Below, piece after piece: positions 1 through 7,412 of a stretch of DNA of 35,449 nucleotides. The stretch covers positions 1 through 35,449 of the forward strand of contig NZ_JAAALB010000055.1 in the NCBI RefSeq assembly GCF_009905545.1, given 5' to 3'. Origin of the DNA: Cellulophaga sp. BC115SP. Its GTDB lineage: Bacteria; Bacteroidota; Bacteroidia; Cytophagales; Spirosomataceae. Every line of letters begins with the position of its first letter. Within the stretch, counting starts at the first letter, position 1. The translations under genes and the position numbers were made by a program. Under the pieces are notes generated by a model. That model saw nothing but the letters and a program-made list of their open reading frames with translations. It was not told the origin of the DNA and did no database searches.

Positions 1-170
1 GGTTAGGGGTTAGGGGTTAGGGCAAAACGCTTCCACATCCTATCTACTCGCTTTTTCAACTTTTTCGAAAAAAACTAAACCCTATACCCTCACCCCTATA
101 CCCTAAAAACACTTTGTGCCTCTGTGCCTGATCACTCAAAAAACACTAACCCCTATCCCCTGACCCCTCA
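1..170. repeat. G-rich TTAGGGG-like intergenic repeat with inverted arms
   Basis: The first 22 bases are three tandem TTAGGGG-like units. Complementary C-rich words (CCCTATACCC, CACCCCTATACCC, ACCCCTATCCCCTGACCCCT) follow at about 77-105 and 148-168, so the two sides could pair as a loose hairpin. Between them lie copies of GTGCCT-type words also seen at 13371-13398 and 34900-34931. The last C-rich block lies inside the 3' end of glpD. This is a short dispersed intergenic repeat, not a gene. There is no ORF of note in 1-145. Confidence 0.6.
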
Positions 171-1735
171 GCATTCAATACCTCCTCCACATACCACTCT
201 GCTTTGGCTGCGGCGTCGGCATCTCTGAGGGCAAGTCCTAGTCTTCTGAAAAGGACGTCTTCTTTTGTACAAGCCATTTCGTGACGTACTGCATACACTA
301 CTTCAGCTTTGATAAACGGATGACCTACTACTAATAGGCTTTTGAGATCGGTATCTTCGTTAGATAACTCAAGGACTTTTCCTGCATTGTTACCATATTT
401 TTTCATTAAATGCTGTGCAACTTCAGTCGAAACTTGGTATTTATTTACTAGCACTTTCCAATCATCAAACTGGTACCCCTCTCCTCCAAACAATATTTGC
501 TTATCGGTAGAACATTCCGCAACAGGTTGTTTAAGTACATTTTCTTGTACCATATCCACTGTGTCTTTCGCCATCAAACGGTAGGTTGTCCACTTTCCGC
601 CCATGATACTAACCAATTTCGAACGCTTATCGATTTCTACCTCATGGTCACGCACAAGCGATTTGGTTTCAGAATCCAGTGCTGTATGAAGCTTAGCCTC
701 CAACAAAGGACGTTGTCCCGCAAAACCCGAAGTAACATCTTTTTCTGTCACAGGTGTTTCCAAATAGCGGTTCACATAATCAATCAGATACGTACGTTCG
801 TAATCCTCTAGTTTAGGGTTTTCGCTCAGTTGGTCTTCTTCATCTGTTGTACCTACCAAAAGATGGTCTTGCCAAGGTATCATAAAAATTACCCTACCGT
901 CATCAGTTTTCGGAACCAAGATAGCTGCATCACCTTGAAGATACTTTTTAGGCAAAACAATATGTGCTCCACGGCTCACCTTGATACGTGGCTTCATTTT
1001 GCTATTGGCCATTTTACGAATATGGTCGGCAAAAGGTCCAGTGGCATTAACAAATGCTTTTGCATGAATCTGAATTTCATCTCCCGAAAGCAAGTCTTGC
1101 GCATGTAGCGTTTTGATACGACCTGTATCTTCGTTTTTAACAAACTTATTTGCCTGTACATAATTGAATGCCACAGCACCCTTTTCTACCGCTGTTTGCA
1201 TCAGGGCTAAACAGTAGCGAGCATCGTCGAGCTGTCCATCATAATATAACACCGCCGAGTTCAAACGCTTTTTCTTTAGCTCAGGTATTAACTCCAAAGC
1301 CTCTTTTTTCGAAAGTCTTTCGCTAGATGAGATATTTTGCGAACCAGCAATCCACTCATACATTTTGAGTCCGATGGTATAGTAAATGCTTTCGATAAAA
1401 CTAAAACAAGGCGTTAACAAAGCTAAAGGACGAGAAAGATGTGGGGCATTTTTCAACAATATTTCACGCTCTTTCAATGCCTTTTTTACCATCTTATATT
1501 GTTCCCAATCCAGTTTTTTGACTGCTTGCTCCAAATATCGAACACCTCCATGAATAAGTTTAGTGGATTTGGAAGAAGTTTGTGAAGCAAAATCATTTTT
1601 ATCAATGATTACCACTTTCAAACCTCGCAGTACTGCATCGAGGGCAATCCCTGCGCCCGTAGCACCTGCCCCGATGATACACAAATCAAATTGCTCAGTT
1701 TGACGTAGTTTTTGGAGTTGAGAATTTCTATTCAT
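146..1735 (-). CDS. glpD: FAD-dependent glycerol-3-phosphate dehydrogenase
   Basis: Oxidises sn-glycerol 3-phosphate to dihydroxyacetone phosphate, passing electrons through FAD to the quinone pool at the cytoplasmic membrane. The predicted protein has 529 residues, a normal length. The N-terminus has the Rossmann dinucleotide motif GAGATG (residues 22-27) and the FAD-family stretch SSKSTKLIHGGVRYLE. The middle has the substrate-domain segment VSRGAHIVLP, then LLVGTTDEED and the motif MGGKWTTYRLMA. The C-terminus is the all-helical DAO_C domain. I start at the ATG at 1735, preceded by AT-rich DNA, because the 28 residues before it are outside the family. The last seven residues (EGSGDRG) are encoded by a G-rich intergenic repeat rather than conserved sequence. 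The gene stands alone, with no glpF or glpK nearby. Function is certain at family level. Confidence 0.95.
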   Translation of the reverse strand: MNRNSQLQKLRQTEQFDLCIIGAGATGAGIALDAVLRGLKVVIIDKNDFASQTSSKSTKLIHGGVRYLEQAVKKLDWEQYKMVKKALKEREILLKNAPHLSRPLALLTPCFSFIESIYYTIGLKMYEWIAGSQNISSSERLSKKEALELIPELKKKRLNSAVLYYDGQLDDARYCLALMQTAVEKGAVAFNYVQANKFVKNEDTGRIKTLHAQDLLSGDEIQIHAKAFVNATGPFADHIRKMANSKMKPRIKVSRGAHIVLPKKYLQGDAAILVPKTDDGRVIFMIPWQDHLLVGTTDEEDQLSENPKLEDYERTYLIDYVNRYLETPVTEKDVTSGFAGQRPLLEAKLHTALDSETKSLVRDHEVEIDKRSKLVSIMGGKWTTYRLMAKDTVDMVQENVLKQPVAECSTDKQILFGGEGYQFDDWKVLVNKYQVSTEVAQHLMKKYGNNAGKVLELSNEDTDLKSLLVVGHPFIKAEVVYAVRHEMACTKEDVLFRRLGLALRDADAAAKAEWYVEEVLNAEGSGDRG

Positions 1736-2002
1736 TTTATAAATTTGATTAGGGATATAAAGAAGCTGAGTACTTCGATATGGGGAAATTATTATTAAAA
1801 AATCGTCTGAATTTAACAATCTCTTGGAGGTCTTTCAAAAGAAAAAGCCATTGAGATTGTTTTGAGTATAAAGTACTATAAATAAACAAGCTACTTAAAA
1901 AATAGTTATAAATCTTGATAAGTTCACGAAGAAGTCAAAAACTAGCTTTTTTCCCCAAACATTTGTTACAATTCTATCTTGTATAATCCCGTGTAAGGGC
2001 AT
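1736..2002. other. Intergenic region upstream of glpD
   Basis: AT-rich spacer between the glpD start and the terminator of the DUF3299-like gene. I looked for a TAnnTTTG promoter on the minus strand and found none convincing. No ORF with coding character. Confidence 0.5.
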
Positions 2003-2031
2003 AAAAAAAGTCCCACTAAACTAGCGAGACT
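2003..2031 (-). terminator. Rho-independent terminator of the ABC-DUF3299 operon
   Basis: On the minus strand a 10-pair stem (AGTCTCGCTA pairing with TAGTGGGACT, two G-T wobbles) with loop GTT is followed by seven T residues. It lies 31 bp after the stop codon of the last operon gene. Confidence 0.8.
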
Positions 2032-2061
2032 TTCTTAATATATCCAGAATTTATTCTACTC

Positions 2062-2538
2062 TTATTCCACTAAGTCAGCGTCTTCAAGAATGTAATTCAT
2101 TTCGTAAATATCATCTGCATTCAGTTTCAATTTACCTGTGAAAGTGTGCATTTCGTCTGTTTTGTATTTTTTTGAACCTCCTTTTTTAGGTTTCAAAGAC
2201 ATTACAGATTCAGGGCCAGCGCCACCACAAAAGAAACATTGGCTATAAGGGAATGCCGACAACACATACACGTTGGTAGCGGCATCTACAGGAATCACAT
2301 ATCCTTTGATGGTAACTTCCTTATGCTCTAACTTTTTTATTGATGCCCCAAAGGTTGGGTACAACATATAAATAGATTCTTGTGGATACCATTTCTTTTT
2401 GAATACTACATCCTTCAAAATTTCCCATGTCAGTTTTTCGCCTGGTGCTACCATGCGCAATGCAGGATGCTCATGAGCCAAAACGCTCGTGCTGATTAAT
2501 AAGCTAGCAAATACAAAAGATAGAAAGCTCTTTTTCAT
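2062..2538 (-). CDS. Exported DUF3299-like protein, partner of the adjacent ABC transporter
   Basis: 158 residues with an N-terminal Sec signal peptide, probably cut after A21 (SVLA|HEHP), so the product is periplasmic. The mature part begins with a His-containing stretch and has the segment KEVTIKGYVIPVD followed by a Cys pair in QCFFCGGAGPES (C101, C104). This is the layout of DUF3299 proteins, where a Cys-containing loop follows a strand-rich start. From memory of the family, DUF3299 genes often sit with an FtsX-like permease and an ATPase, including in a Vibrio locus linked to zinc uptake. Here it is the third gene after exactly such a pair, 86 bp downstream, and is followed by a terminator. 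A role in metal (zinc) handling is inference; family membership is moderately sure. Confidence 0.7.
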   Translation of the reverse strand: MKKSFLSFVFASLLISTSVLAHEHPALRMVAPGEKLTWEILKDVVFKKKWYPQESIYMLYPTFGASIKKLEHKEVTIKGYVIPVDAATNVYVLSAFPYSQCFFCGGAGPESVMSLKPKKGGSKKYKTDEMHTFTGKLKLNADDIYEMNYILEDADLVE

Positions 2539-2624
2539 TGATACAAAATTTAGTTTTTAGTGTTGAAATCGTAAATTCAAGTTTGCCTGTAGGATTTTCA
2601 CTCTTAACTCATCAGTACTCCTAC

Positions 2625-3878
2625 TTAATCATCCGCCAGAGTTCTTGATATATCTATTTTGTAAATACCTAAAGAAGGAATCGCTGCCGCTAATAATCCA
2701 ATTATCAATGCTCCTGCCAATAACCACAACTCTTCGGTCAACAAAGATAAAACGCCAAAGTCATAATGAAAGTTTTGTTCGACATTCTGCGCCATAACTC
2801 CCAAGCCTAATCGACTTAGCAAAATACCCAAAACATACCCTATAACACTGATAATCAAACCTTCTGACAACAAAAGTAAAAATAATTTTGTACGGCTCGC
2901 TCCCATCGATAGCATTAATGCCATTTCATATTTTCGCTCTTTTAACGAATTATATAAGGAAACAAATACACTAATGCCCGAAACAATGATAATGACTAAG
3001 GCGATTAGCTTCAGTGTATCAATACCAACACCCATCAAGGCAAACAAACGATTCATTTCAATGGCAGGCGTAGCAGTCTGCATCGTTGAGTTTTCGTTGA
3101 TACTTCTCGAAATCATCATACCCATGGCTGGGTTTCTAAATTTTACGAGCATCGCCGTGATTTCCTTTTCATCCTCATGATGCTCTTCGCCTTGTTCGCT
3201 GTGTTCGTCTTCGGTAAGCAATTTCAAGGCATTGGCTCCTTTTCCTGCTTCTTCTGCTTCATGATGCTCGTGTACTGCCCACACACTTTCGAGTGGGGTT
3301 ATCAATACTTGATCCAGAACCGAGTTGCTTTGCTTTAGAACTCCTACCACTTTGAATTTACTTTCTTCGTGATGGTCACCCTCGCCATCATAGCCATGCT
3401 GACTTGCAAAAGAATCACCTACTTTGAGCCCTAGATTACGAGCAACTTTGGCTCCCACTACAATTTCTAAGGCATTTTCGAATGTTTTTCCCTGCTCAAA
3501 CTCGCCCTGAAAATGTTCAATATATTTGGGAGTTGTGCCAATAATACGATAGCCTTGATAGCTATCGCCCATCGAAAGTGGAATCGCTGACTGTACCATT
3601 GGGTTACGGGTAAAACGCATCGCCTCCTCCATTTTGATATTACCTGTTGGCGAGTCTATCTGATATACTGCTGCCAAAATCAATTGTAGAGGACTTCCTT
3701 TGGCGCCCAATACCATATCTATTCCTTGAATATTTCGGGTAAATTTTTCTTCTAATTGTTTGCCAACCAGTAACAACAAAGAGATAATGGCTATCCCTAA
3801 CGACATCAGTAAGATACTCAGGAAACTGGTTAGGGGTTTATCTTTTAGGTTTTTCCAAGAAATATGTAATAAGTTCAT
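2625..3878 (-). CDS. FtsX/MacB-type ABC transporter permease with His-rich loop
   Basis: 417-residue permease: one N-terminal membrane helix (about 18-38), a large extracytoplasmic MacB-like domain, and three C-terminal helices (about 295-315, 335-358, 385-405). The segment DMVLGAKGSPLQLIL just after helix 1 is characteristic of this permease subfamily. The extracytoplasmic domain has an unusual acidic and His-rich stretch: nine His between residues 161 and 236, including GDHHEE, HEHHEAEE and EEHHEDE. Such loops commonly bind Zn, Cu or Ni, so a metal substrate is plausible but unproven. I start at the ATG at 3878, just before the first helix; the 30 residues upstream look non-coding. It lies 43 bp after the ATPase gene and 86 bp before the DUF3299-like gene. 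A LolC- or MacB-like efflux role is the alternative. Confidence 0.85.
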   Translation of the reverse strand: MNLLHISWKNLKDKPLTSFLSILLMSLGIAIISLLLLVGKQLEEKFTRNIQGIDMVLGAKGSPLQLILAAVYQIDSPTGNIKMEEAMRFTRNPMVQSAIPLSMGDSYQGYRIIGTTPKYIEHFQGEFEQGKTFENALEIVVGAKVARNLGLKVGDSFASQHGYDGEGDHHEESKFKVVGVLKQSNSVLDQVLITPLESVWAVHEHHEAEEAGKGANALKLLTEDEHSEQGEEHHEDEKEITAMLVKFRNPAMGMMISRSINENSTMQTATPAIEMNRLFALMGVGIDTLKLIALVIIIVSGISVFVSLYNSLKERKYEMALMLSMGASRTKLFLLLLSEGLIISVIGYVLGILLSRLGLGVMAQNVEQNFHYDFGVLSLLTEELWLLAGALIIGLLAAAIPSLGIYKIDISRTLADD

Positions 3879-3921
3879 TTTTAGTCGATTTAGTAATTTG
3901 TCACAAGATTTATTCAAAACT

Positions 3922-4638
3922 CTATAAGTACAAGTGCTTCTCGAAAACATCTTTGAGACGCTGATCATGGGTTACCACCACTAGACTTGCTCCTATTTCA
4001 GAAGTTTGAGTTTTTAGTAAATCTATTACGCGCAAACAGTTATCGTCATCGAGATTGGACGTAGGCTCATCTGCCAAAATCACAGAAGCATTATTCATCA
4101 ACGCTCTGGCAATACTCACACGTTGTTGTTCACCTTGTGACAATTGTGTTGTTTTTTTAGCAAGATGATCGGCAAAGCCTAGACTTTCGGCTAAGTGTTG
4201 AGCTTTTTCTTTAGCTAAAGACTTATTTGCCAAATAGTTAGCCAACAGTAAATTGTCTAATACGCTTAGCGAGTGTACAAAATGAGGTTTTTGATAAATA
4301 ATCCCCACATTGGCAGCACGAAACGCTGCTGCTTGAGCACTATCAAAATGACTTATTTCTTGATTATGAATTTGAATAGAACCACCCGTTGGCTTCAATA
4401 AAAGCGCCATTAGGTGCAAAAAAGTAGTTTTACCACGACCAGATTTCCCCAAAATCAACATAGTTTCGCCATCAGCACAACTGAAATCGGGAAACGTAAA
4501 TTGTTTGGTCGGAACATTAGATTGAGTCGGATACGCAAAAGTTAATTGTTGAGTAGCTATCACAGTTGATGAATATGTTTTGGGTTGATAGATAATTGAG
4601 CGAGTAAGCCTTTGTAATTCATCAAATGCTATGATCAA
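3922..4638 (-). CDS. ABC transporter ATP-binding protein, LolD/MacB-like
   Basis: Nucleotide-binding subunit that powers the downstream FtsX-type permease from the cytoplasmic side. Over 238 residues it shows Walker A GKSGRGKT (64-71), Q-loop around YQKPHF (115-120), signature LSQGEQQ (166-172), Walker B VILADE (186-191) and the switch His H224. All key residues are intact. The start is doubtful: the longest frame opens with TTG at 4638, and there is no ATG before Walker A except at M60, which is too late. A GTG at 4563 (protein VIATQQLTFAYP...) would give 213 residues, closer to the usual LolD length. The TTG lies inside a 23-bp palindrome. First gene of a three-gene operon. Confidence 0.88.
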   Translation of the reverse strand: MIIAFDELQRLTRSIIYQPKTYSSTVIATQQLTFAYPTQSNVPTKQFTFPDFSCADGETMLILGKSGRGKTTFLHLMALLLKPTGGSIQIHNQEISHFDSAQAAAFRAANVGIIYQKPHFVHSLSVLDNLLLANYLANKSLAKEKAQHLAESLGFADHLAKKTTQLSQGEQQRVSIARALMNNASVILADEPTSNLDDDNCLRVIDLLKTQTSEIGASLVVVTHDQRLKDVFEKHLYL

Positions 4639-4656
4639 GCAAAATATCTGCTTGAT
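4634..4656. promoter_or_regulatory. Perfect 23-bp palindrome at the start of the ABC operon
   Basis: Arms ATCAAGCA (4634-4641) and TGCTTGAT (4649-4656) are perfect complements around a 7-base spacer. The palindrome overlaps the possible TTG start of the ATPase gene and lies about 110 bp downstream of a promoter-like TATATTTG. It could be an operator or an mRNA hairpin controlling translation. It differs from the TGCAACA boxes at 8987-9081. Confidence 0.45.
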
Positions 4657-4765
4657 AAGAATCGGTTTTTAGGAATTGGTATAATTTTCAGTTCCAAAAG
4701 CTAATACCTTCATTCATTTCGCACAATACAATATTTTCTGTCTGTAAATGAGTCAGTTTTTATTA

Positions 4766-4773
4766 CAAATATA
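4766..4773 (-). promoter_or_regulatory. Possible -7 promoter element of the ABC operon
   Basis: TATATTTG on the minus strand matches the Bacteroidota -7 consensus TAnnTTTG. A TTTTG lies 14 bases upstream, closer than the usual 18-21, so the -33 match is poor. It would give a leader of about 120 nt that contains the 23-bp palindrome. Confidence 0.35.
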
Positions 4774-4846
4774 AACACTAAGCTCATCAAAACGCACCGA
4801 ACTGTGGGTTATTCAGAGGATTTAAAGATATTTTAAAGATGGGGTT

Positions 4847-5251
4847 TTACATGGCTAGCAATATCTCGGCAGGGATTCCTAAATGATGATAGAGATTTTT
4901 AATGACCTTTAGCGTAAGCGGCCTTTTTCTATTAAGTATTTCAGAAACACGATTTTCACCACCAAAATATTTGGCGACCTCTTTTTGTGATAAATTAAGC
5001 ATTTCCAAGCGTTGTTTGATGGCGTCTATAGCATCTAATTTTTCGACAGGATAATGCTTTTTTTCATATTCAATTGCCAAAACAGTAACTGCCTCTAGAA
5101 TATCCAAAGCTTTATTTCTAATGGATTCATCTTCAATCAAATCTGCATCAACTAGATTTTCAATGATCTGGCTAGCATTATGATATTCTTCTTCTGTTCG
5201 AATGGGCTTGATTACAATGGAATCAAGGGCTGATATTTGCTGATTTGTCAT
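4847..5251 (-). CDS. higA: HigA-type antitoxin with XRE helix-turn-helix
   Basis: 134-residue antitoxin that should bind and neutralise the upstream HigB-like toxin and repress the shared promoter. The first 90 residues are the helical HigA-type N-terminal part (KPIRTEEEYHNASQIIENL). The C-terminal third is an XRE helix-turn-helix (IKQRLEMLNLSQKEVAKYFG, then VSEILNRKRPLTLKVIKNL), ending in GIPAEILLAM. The order toxin first, antitoxin second, with a 3-bp gap, is the HigBA arrangement. Autoregulation is expected from the family and fits the palindrome upstream of higB. No other mobile-element gene adjoins it. Family is clear; activity is inferred. Confidence 0.9.
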   Translation of the reverse strand: MTNQQISALDSIVIKPIRTEEEYHNASQIIENLVDADLIEDESIRNKALDILEAVTVLAIEYEKKHYPVEKLDAIDAIKQRLEMLNLSQKEVAKYFGGENRVSEILNRKRPLTLKVIKNLYHHLGIPAEILLAM

Positions 5252-5254
5252 CCT

Positions 5255-5551
5255 TCAAAGGTTTTTTATATCTTCGATTTTATCGTATTCTTTGTGAGTA
5301 CCAAGAAATCTAACAAAAACAAGTTTACGAGAATACTCGTACTTAGCCACTAATCTGTATTTATTATGGCATATATTAAATACAATTCTCCCATTCCCAA
5401 CGGTATCCGCATCCTTAAACAATGTGATGACTTCATTTGGGCTATTGAAATCATACTCTTCATTCACTTCATACCAAGTTTTTAATGAAGATTCAGAGTC
5501 GGGATATTTATTCCAAAAATCTCTAATGGTTCCTTTCGTAAATATTCTCAT
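5255..5551 (-). CDS. higB: HigB-type mRNA interferase toxin
   Basis: 98-residue toxin of the HigB/RelE superfamily, predicted to cut mRNA on the ribosome. The opening MRIFTKGTIRDFWNKYPDSE is typical of the HigB family, as is the end LVFVRFLGTHKEYDKI. The basic and aromatic residues K, R, Y and H of the last 40 positions are the likely active region. I start at the ATG at 5551; the longer frame begins with TTG at 5575 and adds eight hydrophobic residues not expected in the family. The gene is complete, is followed 3 bp later by higA, and is preceded by a perfect palindrome that is probably the antitoxin operator. Confidence 0.88.
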   Translation of the reverse strand: MRIFTKGTIRDFWNKYPDSESSLKTWYEVNEEYDFNSPNEVITLFKDADTVGNGRIVFNICHNKYRLVAKYEYSRKLVFVRFLGTHKEYDKIEDIKNL

Positions 5552-5565
5552 AGCAAATATAATAA

Positions 5566-5586
5566 AAATTCCCAAAATGGGAATTT
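5566..5586. promoter_or_regulatory. Putative HigA operator palindrome
   Basis: AAATTCCC (5566-5573), spacer AAAAT, GGGAATTT (5579-5586): perfect 8-bp arms starting 15 bp upstream of the higB ATG. Its position and symmetry suit a dimeric HTH antitoxin. That HigA binds here is inference. Confidence 0.6.
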
Positions 5587-6082
5587 AAGCTTAAACTGAT
5601 TGTCAGCATATTTTGAAACTTTAATAGTTTATACTGTCAATTTTCTCAGAAATGGATTTGAAAACAAATAAGATATTTTGATGATTCTAAGGATGAATCA
5701 ACGAAGATGCGAATGGTAGGTTGGTAGAATTTCATGATGTAGCCATTTTCAATTATTTTAATCAAATATATAGTTTTGAGTTGCTTTCTCCTAATTCGCT
5801 TACTTTCTTGTTTGTTCATCGCCTATAATGCGATTATAAGAGATTATCTAATAATTAGTTAGATACTTTAAACCTTGGCTTTTGTCTTGTTTCTAAGTTT
5901 TTTACTTTAGAGTAGAAAGTTCTTAACATTGGCTTTATCATTCTATCATAAACACCCAATGTATAGTTATCATTTGTTAATTATGCGTTTCTCAAAGTCC
6001 AATTTTGGTAAAATTTAGCATGTTTTTGCTAATTTATTATAGAAGTTTTCAAATTTAGAATAGCATAGAACAGCTAATTTGC
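5587..6082. other. Long AT-rich intergenic region between higB and the esterase gene
   Basis: About 500 bp with no ORF of coding quality on either strand. It must carry the higBA promoter at its left end and the esterase promoter at its right end. I see no strong hairpin or RNA-gene structure. A CAAATATA at 5763-5770 is a promoter-like word on the minus strand, but it lies over 200 bp from higB and lacks a partner. Confidence 0.4.
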
Positions 6083-6090
6083 TAAATTTG
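6083..6090 (+). promoter_or_regulatory. Possible -7 element of the esterase gene
   Basis: TAAATTTG matches TAnnTTTG and lies 41 bp before the esterase ATG. No clean TTG is found 18-21 bases upstream, so the call rests on the -7 box only. Confidence 0.4.
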
Positions 6091-6130
6091 CGTCCACTTT
6101 TGAGGAACAGCAATTTTTGAGTAGAAAGCT

Positions 6131-7207
6131 ATGAGTAACAACGTATTATATTTTGAACTAACCACCCCAGTTGAAGACGACCGCCCAATTTATATATCTG
6201 GCAATTTTAACGGGTGGCTCCCCGACAAGGAAGATTTCCGCTTGAAGAAAACAGAGGAAGGACGATATGTGTTGAAGTTTCCACACTCTGTACCACTTCC
6301 TGAAAAACTTGAATACAAGTACACCAAAGGTGGCTGGAATCAAGTTGAGTTGGATGAGTTTGGTAACGCTACTTATAATAGAGTAGTTACCAAAAAACTA
6401 GGTGTCATGCACGACTTTGTGCCACACTGGCGCTTAGACGGTTCCAACTTGCAACAAGACTTAATGCCTGAAATCCGCTTGATTTCTGATTCATTTGATA
6501 TGCCTCAGTTTGATACCAAACGTGCGGTATATATCTTGTTGCCTCATGATTATGACAAAACCGACAAAAAATACCCTGTCATGTATTTGCAAGATGCTCA
6601 AAACCTTTTCCAAGAAGGTTCTGAATTCGGCAACTGGGGTATCGACAAGCAGTTGGCGGTATTAGCATCTCGTGGTCATGGCGATGTGATTATTGTGGCT
6701 ATTGCACACGGTGGCGAAAATCGTTACAAAGAGTATTCTCCATACAATAACCCTAAATTGGGTAAAGGTGAAGGTCGCAAGTATGTACAATTTATTAGCC
6801 GTACTTTGAAGCCTTATATCGATGCCAACTTCCGTACCCTCACCGATCGTGAGCATACAGGTATTGGTGGTAGCTCGTTGGGTGGTTTGGTGAGTATTTA
6901 TGCAGGATTGATGTATCCAGAGGTATTTGGAAGATTAATGCTGTTTTCGCCGTCGTTATGGATTTCTCCAAATATTTATTTCGATGCGATTGACTTTTTG
7001 AGTCATTTACCTGCTAAGATTTATGCTTATGCGGGTGGTGGCGAAGGTCATTCTATGATTCCAAATGTTGAAAAGCTCAAACAAACGCTTACCCGTCAAG
7101 GTAACAAGAAGATTGAAATCAATCTTTCTCTTGACCCTGAAGGAAAACATAACGAATCACAATGGGGCAAAGAATTCCCTAAAGCCATCGAATGGTTATT
7201 CTTTTAA
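6131..7207 (+). CDS. Alpha/beta-hydrolase esterase with N-terminal CBM48/CBM20-like domain
   Basis: 358 residues with no signal peptide, so cytoplasmic. Residues 1-95 resemble a glycogen/starch-binding immunoglobulin-like fold (PIYISGNFNGWLPD, then LEYKYTKGGWNQVELDEFGN). Residues about 115-358 are an esterase of the putative esterase/IroE-like family: oxyanion-side HDYDKTDKKYPVMYLQDAQN, nucleophile elbow GIGGSSLGG with likely Ser249, and C-terminal His340 in EGKHNESQWGKEFP. The catalytic acid is not assigned. The natural substrate is unknown; the binding domain suggests a polysaccharide, and a glycogen synthase is encoded 12 kb away, but no direct link is visible. Single gene with its own terminator. 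Confidence 0.85.
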   Translation: MSNNVLYFELTTPVEDDRPIYISGNFNGWLPDKEDFRLKKTEEGRYVLKFPHSVPLPEKLEYKYTKGGWNQVELDEFGNATYNRVVTKKLGVMHDFVPHWRLDGSNLQQDLMPEIRLISDSFDMPQFDTKRAVYILLPHDYDKTDKKYPVMYLQDAQNLFQEGSEFGNWGIDKQLAVLASRGHGDVIIVAIAHGGENRYKEYSPYNNPKLGKGEGRKYVQFISRTLKPYIDANFRTLTDREHTGIGGSSLGGLVSIYAGLMYPEVFGRLMLFSPSLWISPNIYFDAIDFLSHLPAKIYAYAGGGEGHSMIPNVEKLKQTLTRQGNKKIEINLSLDPEGKHNESQWGKEFPKAIEWLFF

Positions 7208-7255
7208 TCATTGGGTGATTTGTAAATGAGTGATTTAGTGATTTTTTATCCCATA

Positions 7256-7288
7256 AAAAAGCCATCTCCCACGGGAAGATGGCTTTTT
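7256..7288. terminator. Bidirectional terminator between the esterase and COG0523 genes
   Basis: A 12-bp perfect stem (AAAAAGCCATCT with AGATGGCTTTTT) has a 9-base loop CCCACGGGA. T runs on both strands suit the two convergent genes. Confidence 0.85.
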
Positions 7289-7412
7289 GCATCACACTAC
7301 CTTTATATAAAATTTTTGTATTTCAAAAATTACTAGTCCTAGACCAAGTCGCTCACTAGATAACAATACAAGCGCATATTCACTAATTCACAAATCACTC
7401 ATTCACAATTAT

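Noticed and set aside
1-22. Telomere-like TTAGGGG tandem repeats suggesting a linear chromosome end or eukaryotic DNA
   Set aside because: Only three units, with complementary C-rich copies nearby and similar words inside other intergenic regions. The genes are clearly bacterial, so it is a dispersed repeat.
497-811. Plus-strand open frame inside glpD
   Set aside because: Antisense shadow of conserved glpD coding sequence, no start signal and no recognisable protein.
1736-1819. N-terminal extension of glpD by 28 residues
   Set aside because: It begins with a TTG/ATG-like upstream codon in AT-rich DNA, and the family starts just before the FAD motif at the ATG at 1735.
5554-5561. Minus-strand TATATTTG as the higBA promoter
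   Set aside because: It lies only 3 bp before the ATG, so transcription would start inside the gene, and no -33 TTG is at the right distance.
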